Shown here: positions 1 to 6,760 of the stretch, piece by piece
How the letters are laid out: each line of letters opens with the position of its first letter
How positions within the stretch are numbered: the stretch's first letter is position 1
DNA from: a virus
Virus record (IMG/VR): IMGVR_UViG_3300042518_001384
Location: 1-32,214 of that record
Length of the DNA: 32,214 nt
Reading direction: 5' to 3' (one strand)
The notes under the pieces: model-generated
Told to the model about the DNA's origin: nothing
What the model saw: only the letters and a program-made list of their open reading frames with translations
Database searches by the model: none
Made by a program: the position numbers and the translations under genes

Positions 1-213
1 CCGACCCCCAAGCCCCCGCCGGATCGCTTCCGCAATGGCGATTTCTGGCGAGCGGCCGATGGGAGTCTCTATGCCGTTTGTGATGGAGCGTGGCCCGAGC
101 GAAATCATCACTTGCGCTGCACCCTGCGCCCCGCTGGCCACGGCATCCCGGTTCATCGTGGCCGGCGTCAGGTCGCCGGCTGGACCCGCGTCAGCTGGGG
201 CGGCTGGCCCTGA
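1..213 (+). CDS. Hypothetical protein, 3' end only (5' cut by window edge)
   Basis: Frame 1 is open from the first base to a TGA at 211-213, giving 70 residues of a protein whose start lies outside the window. The residues look like real coding sequence: polar, rich in Trp, Arg and His, with stretches such as DGSLYAVCDGAWPERNHH and VAGWTRVSWGGWP. The other two frames over this stretch read as low-complexity shadow peptides. I do not recognise the family. It is the first visible member of the early-type gene run on the plus strand. Confidence 0.6.
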   Translation, partial: PTPKPPPDRFRNGDFWRAADGSLYAVCDGAWPERNHHLRCTLRPAGHGIPVHRGRRQVAGWTRVSWGGWP

Positions 214-267
214 TTGCGTCGCCATTGACGATGGGTTATGCTTACTTTGTCTCCCACGACGGACACT

Positions 268-1032
268 ATGCTTTCACCGGAAACACTTGAATGGCTGCGG
301 CAAACTGCCAGGCAGGGCCATTCTTATTCGCTGGCACATTTTGACGCCATCGCGCGGCTGGATGCGCTGGAGGCGCGCGTAGCGCTGCTAGAGCATGCCG
401 AGGCAGACGAGCCCGACGACGAAGCGCAGACACTGCACAGCGTCGCCCTGAAGATGATCGACACCCTGGCGTCGTTGGGAGTGATTTCAGAGATCCGGAG
501 CACCCTCCGCCGGGCGATCCTTGAGCCGATGGAGCCCGCAGCCGCCGCGGCCCCGGTGGCCACGGATGACGAGCTGACGCGGGTCTTCGATACTTACCAC
601 CTATGGCGAGATTCCCGCCGCGCCACCTACAACCTCGGTCGCGCCCACGGCACCCCGCCGGCGGTGGTGGTGGCGCTGCAGGAGGCTGAAGCGGTGCTTA
701 CCAAGATTGTCAGGGATGTATGGAACAGATCGAATTGGTTGGGCCGACAGGCATTCGCCCCCCTTCCGACAATCCGCGCCGCCCTCCAGCTGCTGGGTCA
801 GCCAGCCCCTGCAGCCGCCCCGGAGTCGATCGAGCCGGAGGCGCAGCCGGCAGAGGATGCGGCGCTTGCTGAAGGGCTGGTGAAGAAGATCGCGTTTACA
901 GCCGGCTGCGGAGACGGCACCTCTCGCGCCGTGATTCGGGAGGTCGCGGCATGGCTGGATTGCCGCGGTCAGCATGACTGCTCGCTATGGCTGCGCGAGC
1001 AGTGCGCCGCTAGCCAGGAGGGCGACCAATGA
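268..1032 (+). CDS. Hypothetical early protein with N-terminal coiled-coil-like segment
   Basis: This is a 254-residue protein if the ATG at 268 is used; an in-frame ATG at 238 would add ten residues. I prefer 268 because the product then opens MLSPETLEWLRQTARQG, which reads as a clean N-terminus, but neither start has a strong ribosome site. Residues about 20-45 (FDAIARLDALEARVALLEH) form a short amphipathic helix likely to coil. A Pro/Ala/Glu-rich linker around residue 180-205 separates an N-terminal helical part from a C-terminal part containing several Cys residues (AGCGDGT, LDCRGQHDC, REQC). The stop overlaps the next ATG as ATGA. Function unknown. Confidence 0.7.
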   Translation: MLSPETLEWLRQTARQGHSYSLAHFDAIARLDALEARVALLEHAEADEPDDEAQTLHSVALKMIDTLASLGVISEIRSTLRRAILEPMEPAAAAAPVATDDELTRVFDTYHLWRDSRRATYNLGRAHGTPPAVVVALQEAEAVLTKIVRDVWNRSNWLGRQAFAPLPTIRAALQLLGQPAPAAAPESIEPEAQPAEDAALAEGLVKKIAFTAGCGDGTSRAVIREVAAWLDCRGQHDCSLWLREQCAASQEGDQ

Positions 1033-1154
1033 CAATTCTCGTCCCTACATGGCTGATTGCGATTACTCACGCTGCGGGTGCCGCCCTACTGGTACTGCTT
1101 GTGTTTTTAGGAGTTGTTATGGCCTACATGATTGTCACTTGGCACTGGCGCTAA
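1029..1154 (+). CDS. Small single-pass membrane protein (41 aa)
   Basis: The ATG overlaps the stop of the preceding gene (ATGA) and AGGAGGGCGACC supplies a strong ribosome site just upstream. The product is 41 residues and is almost entirely one hydrophobic helix, roughly residues 4-37, ending in THW-like aromatic and basic residues (VTWHWR). It could be a holin-like or membrane-anchoring early protein. The minus-strand lysis operon in this window has no obvious holin, so this protein and the one at 3122 are the only visible membrane-spanning candidates. The role is inference. Confidence 0.55.
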   Translation: MTILVPTWLIAITHAAGAALLVLLVFLGVVMAYMIVTWHWR

Positions 1155-1159
1155 AAACA

Positions 1160-1408
1160 ATGATTAAACCCCTCTCACCCGCTGCGCAGCCAGCACAGCC
1201 CATCCAAGCGCTCGATCCCAACCGGCTGTGGGTTGCGATGCACCAAGCCCAGGAGCGCGAGCTGGCCGATAACCCCATGGCCGATCATGCCGAGGTCTAC
1301 AGCGCCATGATCCGCGCCGTAGCCGACTGGCTAGACGACGATAAAGAAGCTGATATTTTGAGCCCCTTTGGCCCCGCCGGCAGGCTGCGCGTGGAAGCCG
1401 ACCGATGA
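1160..1408 (+). CDS. Hypothetical early protein (82 aa)
   Basis: It starts at ATG 1160, five bases after the previous stop, and gives an 82-residue acidic, helical protein with the segment RLWVAMHQAQERELADNP and a C-terminal acidic DWLDDDKEAD stretch. The N-terminus MIKPLSPAAQ resembles MTEPLSSAAQ of the next gene, which hints that the two starts arose by duplication of a gene front. The stop overlaps the next start as ATGA. The family is not recognised. Confidence 0.6.
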   Translation: MIKPLSPAAQPAQPIQALDPNRLWVAMHQAQERELADNPMADHAEVYSAMIRAVADWLDDDKEADILSPFGPAGRLRVEADR

Positions 1409-1578
1409 CCGAGCCCCTCTCCTCCGCTGCGCAGACGGTGCCGGCCTGCAGTTCGCGCACAGATCGAGGCAGGCAGCGCTCCAGGATTCGTTCTGAACAA
1501 CTCGCCATCGTCGCCGAACTGAGCGGCGCCGAACTGAGCGGCGCGGTTGGTCTGGCGCCAGATGTCAAGCCAGCTTGA
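1405..1578 (+). CDS. Small hypothetical protein, possibly a decayed gene front (57 aa)
   Basis: It starts at the ATG inside the ATGA overlap with the previous stop and ends at TGA 1576-1578. The first ten residues echo the preceding gene; the middle is basic and Ser/Arg-rich, and the end carries AELSGAELSGA, which looks like two pentapeptide-repeat units. It may be the remnant of a gene whose 3' part was replaced by the downstream pentapeptide-repeat gene. A real short protein is also possible. Confidence rests mainly on the overlap with the previous stop. Confidence 0.4.
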   Translation: MTEPLSSAAQTVPACSSRTDRGRQRSRIRSEQLAIVAELSGAELSGAVGLAPDVKPA

Positions 1579-1597
1579 GCCCCCTTTCTGTCACACC

Positions 1598-2221
1598 ATG
1601 GACTGCTCCATCGATTTACCGGCCATCCTTGCTAGCCATGCCAAATCGCTGGCTGGTGAGGAGGGAGGCGAGCGCGTCAACCTGTCCGACGCCAACCTGT
1701 CCGACGCCGACCTGTCCGGCGCCAACCTGATCGGCGCCAACCTGTTCGGCGCCAACCTGTTCGGCGCCAACCTGTTCGGCGCCAACCTGTTCGGCGCCAA
1801 CCTGTTCGGCGCCAACCTGCGCGGCGTCAACCTGTCCGACGCCAACCTGTCCGACGCCGACCTGTTCGGCGCCAACCTGTTCGGCGCCAACCTGCGCGGC
1901 GCCAACCTGTTCGGCGCCAACCTGTTCGGCGCCAACCTGCGCGGCGTCAACCTGTCCGACGCCAACCTGTCCGACGCCGACCTGTCCGGCGCCAACCTGA
2001 TCGGCGCCAACCTGACCGGCGCCAACCTGATCGGCGCCGACCTGTCCGGCGCCAACCTGATCGGCGCCAACCTGACCGGCGCCAACCTGATCGGCGCCAA
2101 CCTGATCGGCGCCAACCTGATCGGCGCCAACCTGACCGGCGCCAAGCTGGCCGGCGCCAAGCTGGCCGGCGCCGAACTGGAGGGCGGCGCCAACTCAACC
2201 ACGCCACAGGAGGCGCAATGA
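1598..2221 (+). CDS. Pentapeptide-repeat protein
   Basis: About 207 residues if the ATG at 1598 is used; ATG 1562 is an alternative that would overlap the previous gene. A short N-terminal helix (LPAILASHAKSLAGEEGGER) is followed by about 34 tandem A(N/D)LxG-type pentapeptides and a short tail ending TTPQEAQ. Pentapeptide-repeat proteins fold as a right-handed four-sided beta helix; some mimic DNA and bind gyrase, while most in cyanobacteria have no known role. The array is unusually uniform, nearly all NL(S/F/I/T)GA. It sits in the early run and its stop overlaps the next start as ATGA. Confidence 0.8.
   Translation: MDCSIDLPAILASHAKSLAGEEGGERVNLSDANLSDADLSGANLIGANLFGANLFGANLFGANLFGANLFGANLRGVNLSDANLSDADLFGANLFGANLRGANLFGANLFGANLRGVNLSDANLSDADLSGANLIGANLTGANLIGADLSGANLIGANLTGANLIGANLIGANLIGANLTGAKLAGAKLAGAELEGGANSTTPQEAQ
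1676..2187 (+). repeat. 15-bp coding minisatellite in the pentapeptide gene
   Basis: Roughly 34 tandem copies of a 15-bp unit of the form GGCGCCAACCTGNNC, varying almost only at the two bases that set the middle residue. There is a higher-order pattern: the block beginning GTCAACCTGTCCGACGCC recurs at 1676, 1826 and 1946, that is at intervals of ten and eight units. This suggests duplication of multi-unit blocks and likely length variation by slippage or recombination. Confidence 0.9.
2198..2221 (+). repeat. 24-bp gene-junction repeat, copy 1
   Basis: A 24-base segment running from ACCACGCC through AGGAGG to CAATGA is identical to the segment at 2602-2625. It encodes the last residues of the upstream protein, carries the ribosome site of the downstream gene, and includes the overlapping stop and start. 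Confidence 0.85.
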
Positions 2222-2625
2222 TTGAGATCAACTGCAGCGGCGGCCGGATTGGCCGCTTTCGATGGGAGAACAGTTGCTACAGCGGGCTGTTCTCGTGCTT
2301 CGCCCAGCTCCGCACATCCCTGCTACCCGGCCGTTGCCGCTGGGATGAAACCTGGCCTGATTGCCACGCCTGGCCGGTAAGACCATGGGGTAAAGGTGAT
2401 CCCGCGGACGGGCATTGGCGTGACTTCGCTGCATTTCGAGATTGGTTTTCTGCGCAATTAGAAGCCCGCAATCTTGACGGGCATGACTTTACAATTATCG
2501 AAGAAATCGAAATATACGCCATGATGGTTGACGTATTCCAGGCCGGAGTTGATGCCGGCCGCAATCCCTGGCGCTGCGCACAGCAGCTGAGCAAAGCCAC
2601 CACCACGCCACAGGAGGCGCAATGA
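2218..2625 (+). CDS. Hypothetical Trp/Cys-rich early protein
   Basis: A 135-residue protein with an ATGA-overlapped start behind a strong AGGAGG. The N-terminal half is rich in Trp and Cys (FRWENSCYSGLFSCF, WDETWPDCHAW); the C-terminal half is an acidic helix (FTIIEEIEIYAMMVDVFQAG). The last seven residues, TTPQEAQ, are identical to the end of the upstream pentapeptide protein because both are encoded in the repeated junction. Bases about 2400-2520 are less GC-rich than the neighbours. The family is not recognised. Confidence 0.6.
   Translation: MIEINCSGGRIGRFRWENSCYSGLFSCFAQLRTSLLPGRCRWDETWPDCHAWPVRPWGKGDPADGHWRDFAAFRDWFSAQLEARNLDGHDFTIIEEIEIYAMMVDVFQAGVDAGRNPWRCAQQLSKATTTPQEAQ
2602..2625 (+). 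repeat. 24-bp gene-junction repeat, copy 2
   Basis: Identical to 2198-2221. Again it ends the upstream gene with codons for TTPQEAQ and supplies AGGAGG and the ATGA overlap for the next gene. The gene between the two copies is therefore flanked by direct repeats and could be gained, lost or swapped by homologous recombination. Confidence 0.85.
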
Positions 2626-3125
2626 GCACCGACTTTCGCGCCCTGTGCGCTGAGCTGCTGTCGGCCCTGATTGAGTATGACGACGCCAACCCAGGCCACG
2701 ATCACCACGTATTGATCAGGCGCGCCGAGACCGCCCTGGATCAGCCCCTAGCCGCCGGGCCTACTGAGGATGACTTCCACGCATGGTGGCGTGAGCGGTG
2801 GCCAGGCGCAGGAGCCAGCCGCCCGCCCTACCTGGAGCAGACCGCCATGGAGTGGGCTGCGTTCTGCCTCGATCGCTGGGGCCGCCCTGCTGCGGTGCCG
2901 GTGCCGGTGAGTGAGCGCCTGCCGGGGGAGGCGGATTGCTGTGGCAACCCTCGCAACGGCGAAGGCCGGTGGTGCTGGGGCAGGGTGCGAGTGGCAGGGC
3001 CCGCGGAAACGCCTGTTGTTTGGCGGCTGATGAGGATCGACTGCTTGATTGATGAAGCTGTCGAATGGCTCCCCTGGTGGGCCCTGCCCCTCCCCCAGCC
3101 CCGCCCGCCGGAGCAGCAGCCATGA
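2622..3125 (+). CDS. DUF551-like early phage protein
   Basis: A 167-residue protein. The C-terminal half (about residues 95-160) matches the layout of the DUF551 family as I know it: VSERLPGEADCC, then a short strand (GRWCWGRVRV), a variable part, and EWLPWWALPLPQP, comparable to the W-x-P-V-S-E-R-L-P and H-W-x-P-L-P-x-P motifs of that family. The N-terminal half carries FRALCAELLSALIEYD and a Trp-rich segment (DDFHAWWRERWPG). DUF551 proteins are common in phage early regions and have no established function. The start is overlapped with the upstream stop behind AGGAGG. Confidence 0.65.
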   Translation: MSTDFRALCAELLSALIEYDDANPGHDHHVLIRRAETALDQPLAAGPTEDDFHAWWRERWPGAGASRPPYLEQTAMEWAAFCLDRWGRPAAVPVPVSERLPGEADCCGNPRNGEGRWCWGRVRVAGPAETPVVWRLMRIDCLIDEAVEWLPWWALPLPQPRPPEQQP

Positions 3126-3289
3126 ACGCGCACCTCGACCCGTCCGGCACCACCATCTGGACCCTGGCAGTAGTGATTGCCGCGTACTACCTGGCGGCTG
3201 GCCTGTTCCGCCTGGTCTGCGGCTACCTGGCAGTTGCGCTGTGGCGAGCCGCTAGGCCTGAGATCGGCGATCAGGAGGGTCAGCCATGA
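3122..3289 (+). CDS. Small membrane protein (55 aa)
   Basis: The ATG overlaps the stop of the DUF551-like gene (ATGA). After a short polar N-terminus the segment at about residues 10-41 (TIWTLAVVIAAYYLAAGLF onward) is one long or two tight hydrophobic helices, followed by an acidic, soluble tail. It is another holin-like or membrane-anchor candidate. No family is recognised. The stop overlaps the next ATG, and CAGGAGGG provides the next ribosome site. Confidence 0.55.
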   Translation: MNAHLDPSGTTIWTLAVVIAAYYLAAGLFRLVCGYLAVALWRAARPEIGDQEGQP

Positions 3290-3534
3290 GCACCCCCAAG
3301 CCTGCGCTCGTGTCCCAGGGGATCAGCTCCCCTCGATCCGATGGCAGCTCCCCTCGATCCGTGACGCCAGCTCCCCTCGATCGCTGCCCCGGCGAGGGGA
3401 GCTGGGAGGGGGATGAGTTTCAGTGGATGGAGGGCTGCGACGACTGCCGCCGCCGAACCGCAACCGAGGGGCCGGTGACCGTCCGGCCGCCGGAGATCAT
3501 CACGTTCGAATGCCACTACCGGTTGGCGCCATGA
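3286..3534 (+). CDS. Small Cys-containing hypothetical protein (82 aa)
   Basis: The start is ATGA-overlapped behind AGGAGG. The N-terminal third is a Ser/Pro-rich segment encoded by repeated DNA (SSPRSDGSSPRS). The middle has C-x12-C-x2-C spacing within CPGEGSWEGDEFQWMEGCDDC, and a final Cys lies near the end (FECHYRL), so a small metal site is possible but not shown. The C-terminal VRPPEIITFECHYRL reads as a beta strand. Function unknown. Confidence 0.5.
   Translation: MSTPKPALVSQGISSPRSDGSSPRSVTPAPLDRCPGEGSWEGDEFQWMEGCDDCRRRTATEGPVTVRPPEIITFECHYRLAP
3324..3405 (+). repeat. Three direct repeats plus an inverted copy
   Basis: CAGCTCCCCTCGATC occurs at 3324, 3345 and 3368 (spacings 21 and 23 bases). 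CGAGGGGAGCTG follows near 3394-3405, complementary to the first 12 bases of each repeat. The third repeat and the inverted copy can form a perfect 12-bp hairpin with a loop of about 14 bases, and any of the three repeats could pair with the same partner. Confidence 0.8.
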
Positions 3535-3833
3535 TCACCGCAGCATCCCCGCCTCCCATGCCCATCACCCGAGCCGGCGAAACCTTCGAGGGCTACAACA
3601 AGCCGAAGCGCACCCCGAAGCACCCGACCAAGAGCCATGCCGTGCTGGCGAGGGACGGAGGAACGGTCCGCCTGATCCGGTTCGGGCAGCAGGGTGTCAG
3701 CGGGAGCCCGCCGCGCAAGGGTGAGAGCGAGGCCAACAGGGCTCGCCGCGCCGCGTTCAAGGCCAGGCACGCCCGGAACATCGCCAAGGGCCGCATGTCC
3801 GCGGCCTTCTGGGCTGACAAGGCGAAGTGGTGA
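3531..3833 (+). CDS. DUF6321-like basic phage protein (100 aa)
   Basis: The start is ATGA-overlapped with the upstream stop. The protein is strongly basic, with a conserved-looking core KHPTKSHAVLARDGG, then VRLIRFGQQGVSGSPP and a C-terminal RRAAFKARHARNIAKGRMS ending AAFWADKAKW. This layout matches small phage proteins classed as DUF6321, found in many tailed phages including cyanophages, from memory and without a search. The basic C-terminus suggests nucleic acid contact. Function unknown. Confidence 0.65.
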   Translation: MITAASPPPMPITRAGETFEGYNKPKRTPKHPTKSHAVLARDGGTVRLIRFGQQGVSGSPPRKGESEANRARRAAFKARHARNIAKGRMSAAFWADKAKW

Positions 3834-4006
3834 CCACCCCCAAAGTCCCCGGCTGGGGCCTGGCCGCCCCCATGCCGATTCGCGAGGTCCGCCATGGCCC
3901 GCAAGGCCAGCCGCAGGGCCTGATCTGCCCGCCAGGCCATGAGGCCTGCATCTGGGCCGATCTCACCGCCATCGCCCAGCACAACGCCCGCACGATCTAC
4001 CAATGA
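3830..4006 (+). CDS. Small hypothetical protein (58 aa)
   Basis: The GTG start overlaps the previous stop as GTGA, and the stop overlaps the next ATG as ATGA, so it is coupled on both sides. The product has a Gly/Pro-rich N-terminus (VPGWGLAAPMPIREVRHG) and a helical C-terminus (WADLTAIAQHNARTIYQ) with two Cys residues. The family is not recognised. Confidence 0.55.
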   Translation: MTTPKVPGWGLAAPMPIREVRHGPQGQPQGLICPPGHEACIWADLTAIAQHNARTIYQ

Positions 4007-4374
4007 CCGACACAGCCCCACACCCCGATCTGATGATCTGCATCCCGCCGCTGCGGGAGCGCAACGCCCGCGAGCGCTGGACCGTGGCCATGCAGCTCGG
4101 CAGTCAGGGGGCTCCCTCGACCGCCCGGTTCCTCCACCGTGTCGATGGCGCCGTGATGACCAACCACCTGGCCGGCTGGCAGGGCCAGTGGCTGGCACCT
4201 CTGCCGGCCTCTGTGCCCACCGAACTGGCCGCCCGCGCCCATCGGGTCCTGCGGCATCGCGCCGGCCGTCCCGGGGGCCCTGCGGCCGATCCCATGGCCC
4301 GCCTGGCCGAGATCCGCCAGGCCCGCGCCGCTCGCGCCGCTCGCTCCATCCGTCCCACCGTCCTCAAGCCATGA
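4003..4374 (+). CDS. Hypothetical early protein (123 aa)
   Basis: Coupled by ATGA overlaps to both neighbours. The N-terminal half looks globular (LMICIPPLRERNARERWTV, TARFLHRVDGAVMTNHLAG). The C-terminal half is an Ala/Arg-rich basic helix (MARLAEIRQARAARAARS) of the kind that binds nucleic acid or coils. It lies directly before dCTP deaminase. The family is not recognised. Confidence 0.6.
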   Translation: MTDTAPHPDLMICIPPLRERNARERWTVAMQLGSQGAPSTARFLHRVDGAVMTNHLAGWQGQWLAPLPASVPTELAARAHRVLRHRAGRPGGPAADPMARLAEIRQARAARAARSIRPTVLKP

Positions 4375-4991
4375 CCACGACCGTACCCCTTGGCCTGATG
4401 CCTGATTGGCGAATCCGCCAGCTGGCGAAAGACGGGATGATCAGCCCGTTTGAACCGGGGAAGATCAGGGAGATTGAGCCCCTTCATCTTTCGCGAGGTA
4501 AAACCGCTCCCGCCATCAGCTTCGGCACCAGCTCCTACGGCTACGACTTCACTCTAAGTTCGCAGGATTTCCAGGTCTTTCACCACGTCCCAGGGTTGAT
4601 CATTGACCCAAAAAACTTCGATCAGCGCTGCCTGGTCACCGCAGAGCTGCGGTGCGACGAATGGGGCAAATACTTCATCCTGCCTGGTCACTCCTACGCA
4701 CTGGGGTTCCTGGTCGAAAGACAACAGTTGCCATCAAACGTCACGGCGCTTTACATAGGGAAGAGCACCTATGCCCGCTGCGGAATCATCGTCAACACCA
4801 CGCCCGGCGAGGCCGGTTGGGAGGGGCATCTGACCGTCGAGATCAGCAATTCCTCGGGGGCCGATGTCCGCATCTACGCCAACGAGGGGATCTGCCAGGG
4901 CCTGTTTTTTGAGGGGGCGCCATGCGATCAGCCCTACGGTGATGGCAAGTATCAAAGCCAGGAAGCTGGCGTTACCGTTGCGAGGGGTTGA
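4371..4991 (+). CDS. dcd: dCTP deaminase
   Basis: A 206-residue enzyme predicted to deaminate dCTP to dUTP, feeding thymidylate synthesis for phage DNA replication. The bacterial Dcd fold is clear: an N-terminal WRIRQLAKDGMISPFEP, the SSYGYDFTL strand, and the central signature GKSTYARCGIIVNTTPGEAG followed by WEGHLTVEISN. These supply the Ser, Arg and Glu that in the Escherichia coli enzyme contact substrate and act in catalysis. The C-terminus (YANEGICQGLFFEG) matches the trimer-forming end. Length is close to the usual 190-205. The ATG at 4371 overlaps the preceding stop. This is an early nucleotide-metabolism gene, common in cyanophages and cyanobacteria. Confidence 0.92.
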   Translation: MTTTVPLGLMPDWRIRQLAKDGMISPFEPGKIREIEPLHLSRGKTAPAISFGTSSYGYDFTLSSQDFQVFHHVPGLIIDPKNFDQRCLVTAELRCDEWGKYFILPGHSYALGFLVERQQLPSNVTALYIGKSTYARCGIIVNTTPGEAGWEGHLTVEISNSSGADVRIYANEGICQGLFFEGAPCDQPYGDGKYQSQEAGVTVARG

Positions 4992-4995
4992 ATCA

Positions 4996-5118
4996 ATGTC
5001 TGTTCTGCACCGCATCGAGTTTCTGCGCCGCCACGGCTTCTGGCCGGCCCCTCTTCAGGTTGTGCCGCGCCTGACGGTTCACAGCGGGCCTGATGCTGCC
5101 GCGGATCCCGCCACCTGA
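4996..5118 (+). CDS. Small hypothetical protein (40 aa)
   Basis: It starts at ATG 4996, four bases after the dcd stop, and its TGA shares a base with the terminase ATG (TGATG). The product begins MSVLHRIEFLRRHGFWPAP and is basic. It lies where a small terminase subunit often sits but is far too short to be one by itself. The role is not known. Confidence 0.5.
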   Translation: MSVLHRIEFLRRHGFWPAPLQVVPRLTVHSGPDAAADPAT

Positions 5119-6758
5119 TGCCCCCCAACCTCCTCCGCCACGCTGCGCAGCTCTCGACCGCCGCTGACCCCAGCTGGCAGGCCATGGAGCAGTCGTTGCG
5201 GGCGGAGGCGGCGACGCCGGTGGAGGCCTATGGGGCCAGCTTCAGGGAGTACATCGCCACCTCCTATCCGCGGTTCCCCTTCACGCCCCACACCGAGCGC
5301 CTGATCGATCTGGGTCAGCGCGTAGCCGATGGGGAACTGCCGCGGTTGATGGTGGAGTTGCCCCCCAGGCATTGGAAGAGCACGATCTTCAGCCGCTTCC
5401 TGCCCGGCTACTGCCTGCGGCGGTTCCCCGATCGCTCCGGCGGCATCTGCTGCCAGACGCAGGACCTGGCCACGGGCTTCAGCGAGGCCGCGAAGGGCTA
5501 CTACGTCGCCTCCGGCGGCACTCTGCGGCCATCACTGAGCGGCAAGGAGGAGTGGGCCGGCCAGGACGGGATCGGCAGCATCTGGACCGCTGGCATCGGC
5601 AAGGGCACCGGCAAGCCCGGCCACTGGCTCTTTGTTGATGACCCGATCAAGGGCCGCGAGCAGGCCGAATCCGCCGCCTTCCGCCGGCAGGTTCACAACT
5701 GGTGGGATTCGGTGCTCAGTACCCGTGAGGAACCAGGGAACTCGGTTGTAGTGGTCCACACCCGCTGGCACGAGGCCGACCTGATCGGCTACCTGCTGGG
5801 CAAGAACCTGGAGCTTGAGAAGGAGGGGCTGGAGGACGAGTGCGAGCGCTGGCACGTGGTCAGCCTGCCGATCGAGGCGGTCCCGGCCAACGACATCAAG
5901 CCACTCCCCTCCACGGTCACCCGCGAACCGGACACACGGCAGCCCGGGGAGGCGCTGGACCCACAGCGATTCGACAAGCGCTGGATCCGACGCAAGAAGG
6001 CCAACACCCCGGATCGGGACTGGGAGAGCGTCTATCAGCAGAACCCATCTGTCGGAAAGGGCACGGTCTTCTTCCTCGACCGGATGCGGTTCTACGGCAC
6101 CACCGCATGGCCCGGCCATCCGGGTGATCCGCTACTGCCGGGCCGCTTCATCCGGACGATCCTGTCGGTCGACGCGACCTTTGATGACACCGCCGGCAGC
6201 GACATGGTGGCCATGACCCTTTGGGGCCAGACCGAAGCCGGTGCATGGCTGCTCGATCTGGTGAACGAGCGCCTGGACTTTCCAAAGACCGTGGCCATGA
6301 TCAAAGCGCTACGGAAGCGCCATGAATTTGGAGAGCTGTTGATAGAGAAGAAGGCCAATGGTGCCGCCATCATCAAAAGCCTGACCCAGGAGGCCCACGG
6401 CTACCGCGTGGTAGCGACTGGGGTCGGCACGATGGGCAGCAAGGAGAGCCGGGCCAACGCGGCCAGCGTGCTGTTCAACCGCGGGGAAGTGTTCCTGCCC
6501 CGGTCTGCGCCGTGGTCTCAGACGGTGGTCAATCAGCTGGTCAAGTTCCCCGCTGACACTTTCGACGACATCGTGGACTCCACCACGCAGCTCCTGATCT
6601 ACCTGGAGGGTTCCGGCCCGCTGAGCTTCGCAACCGTCAGCTGGGGTCATGGCTCGGGGCAGCCCATGGCGCTGGATCAGACCACCCTGCAGGTCATGAG
6701 GCAATCGGGCTGGACAGAAGAGGTGATAATGGATTATCAAAACCGGATGAATCGATAG
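5118..6758 (+). CDS. terL: Phage terminase large subunit
   Basis: A 546-residue packaging motor that cuts concatemeric DNA and pumps it into the prohead. The ATPase domain shows a Walker A motif of the PPRH-x-KST type (LPPRHWKST, residues 81-89) and a Walker B LFVDD (171-175). A coupling-type motif VVVVHTRWHEADL follows. The C-terminal nuclease domain has the expected acidic clusters: ILSVDATFDD, the LLIEKKANG segment and FDDIVDSTTQL. The start TGATG overlaps the upstream stop. No separate small terminase gene was recognised upstream. The spelling PPRHWKS, rather than the more common PPRHGKS, is a small oddity. Confidence 0.93.
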   Translation: MPPNLLRHAAQLSTAADPSWQAMEQSLRAEAATPVEAYGASFREYIATSYPRFPFTPHTERLIDLGQRVADGELPRLMVELPPRHWKSTIFSRFLPGYCLRRFPDRSGGICCQTQDLATGFSEAAKGYYVASGGTLRPSLSGKEEWAGQDGIGSIWTAGIGKGTGKPGHWLFVDDPIKGREQAESAAFRRQVHNWWDSVLSTREEPGNSVVVVHTRWHEADLIGYLLGKNLELEKEGLEDECERWHVVSLPIEAVPANDIKPLPSTVTREPDTRQPGEALDPQRFDKRWIRRKKANTPDRDWESVYQQNPSVGKGTVFFLDRMRFYGTTAWPGHPGDPLLPGRFIRTILSVDATFDDTAGSDMVAMTLWGQTEAGAWLLDLVNERLDFPKTVAMIKALRKRHEFGELLIEKKANGAAIIKSLTQEAHGYRVVATGVGTMGSKESRANAASVLFNRGEVFLPRSAPWSQTVVNQLVKFPADTFDDIVDSTTQLLIYLEGSGPLSFATVSWGHGSGQPMALDQTTLQVMRQSGWTEEVIMDYQNRMNR

Positions 6759-6760
6759 CG

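Noticed and set aside
231-290. Short 19-codon frame MGYAYFVSHDGHYAFTGNT
   Set aside because: It overlaps the start of the gene at 268 in another frame, has no ribosome site and no overlap signature.
35-382. Open frame of 115 codons near the window start
   Set aside because: Frame 1 to 213 and the gene from 268 read as better protein; this frame mixes Cys/Pro/Arg-rich filler across both.
1591-2202. Long minus-strand open frame across the pentapeptide gene
   Set aside because: It is open only because the 15-bp unit has no stop in that frame; the product is a monotonous Arg/Leu/Ala/Pro repeat with no independent support.
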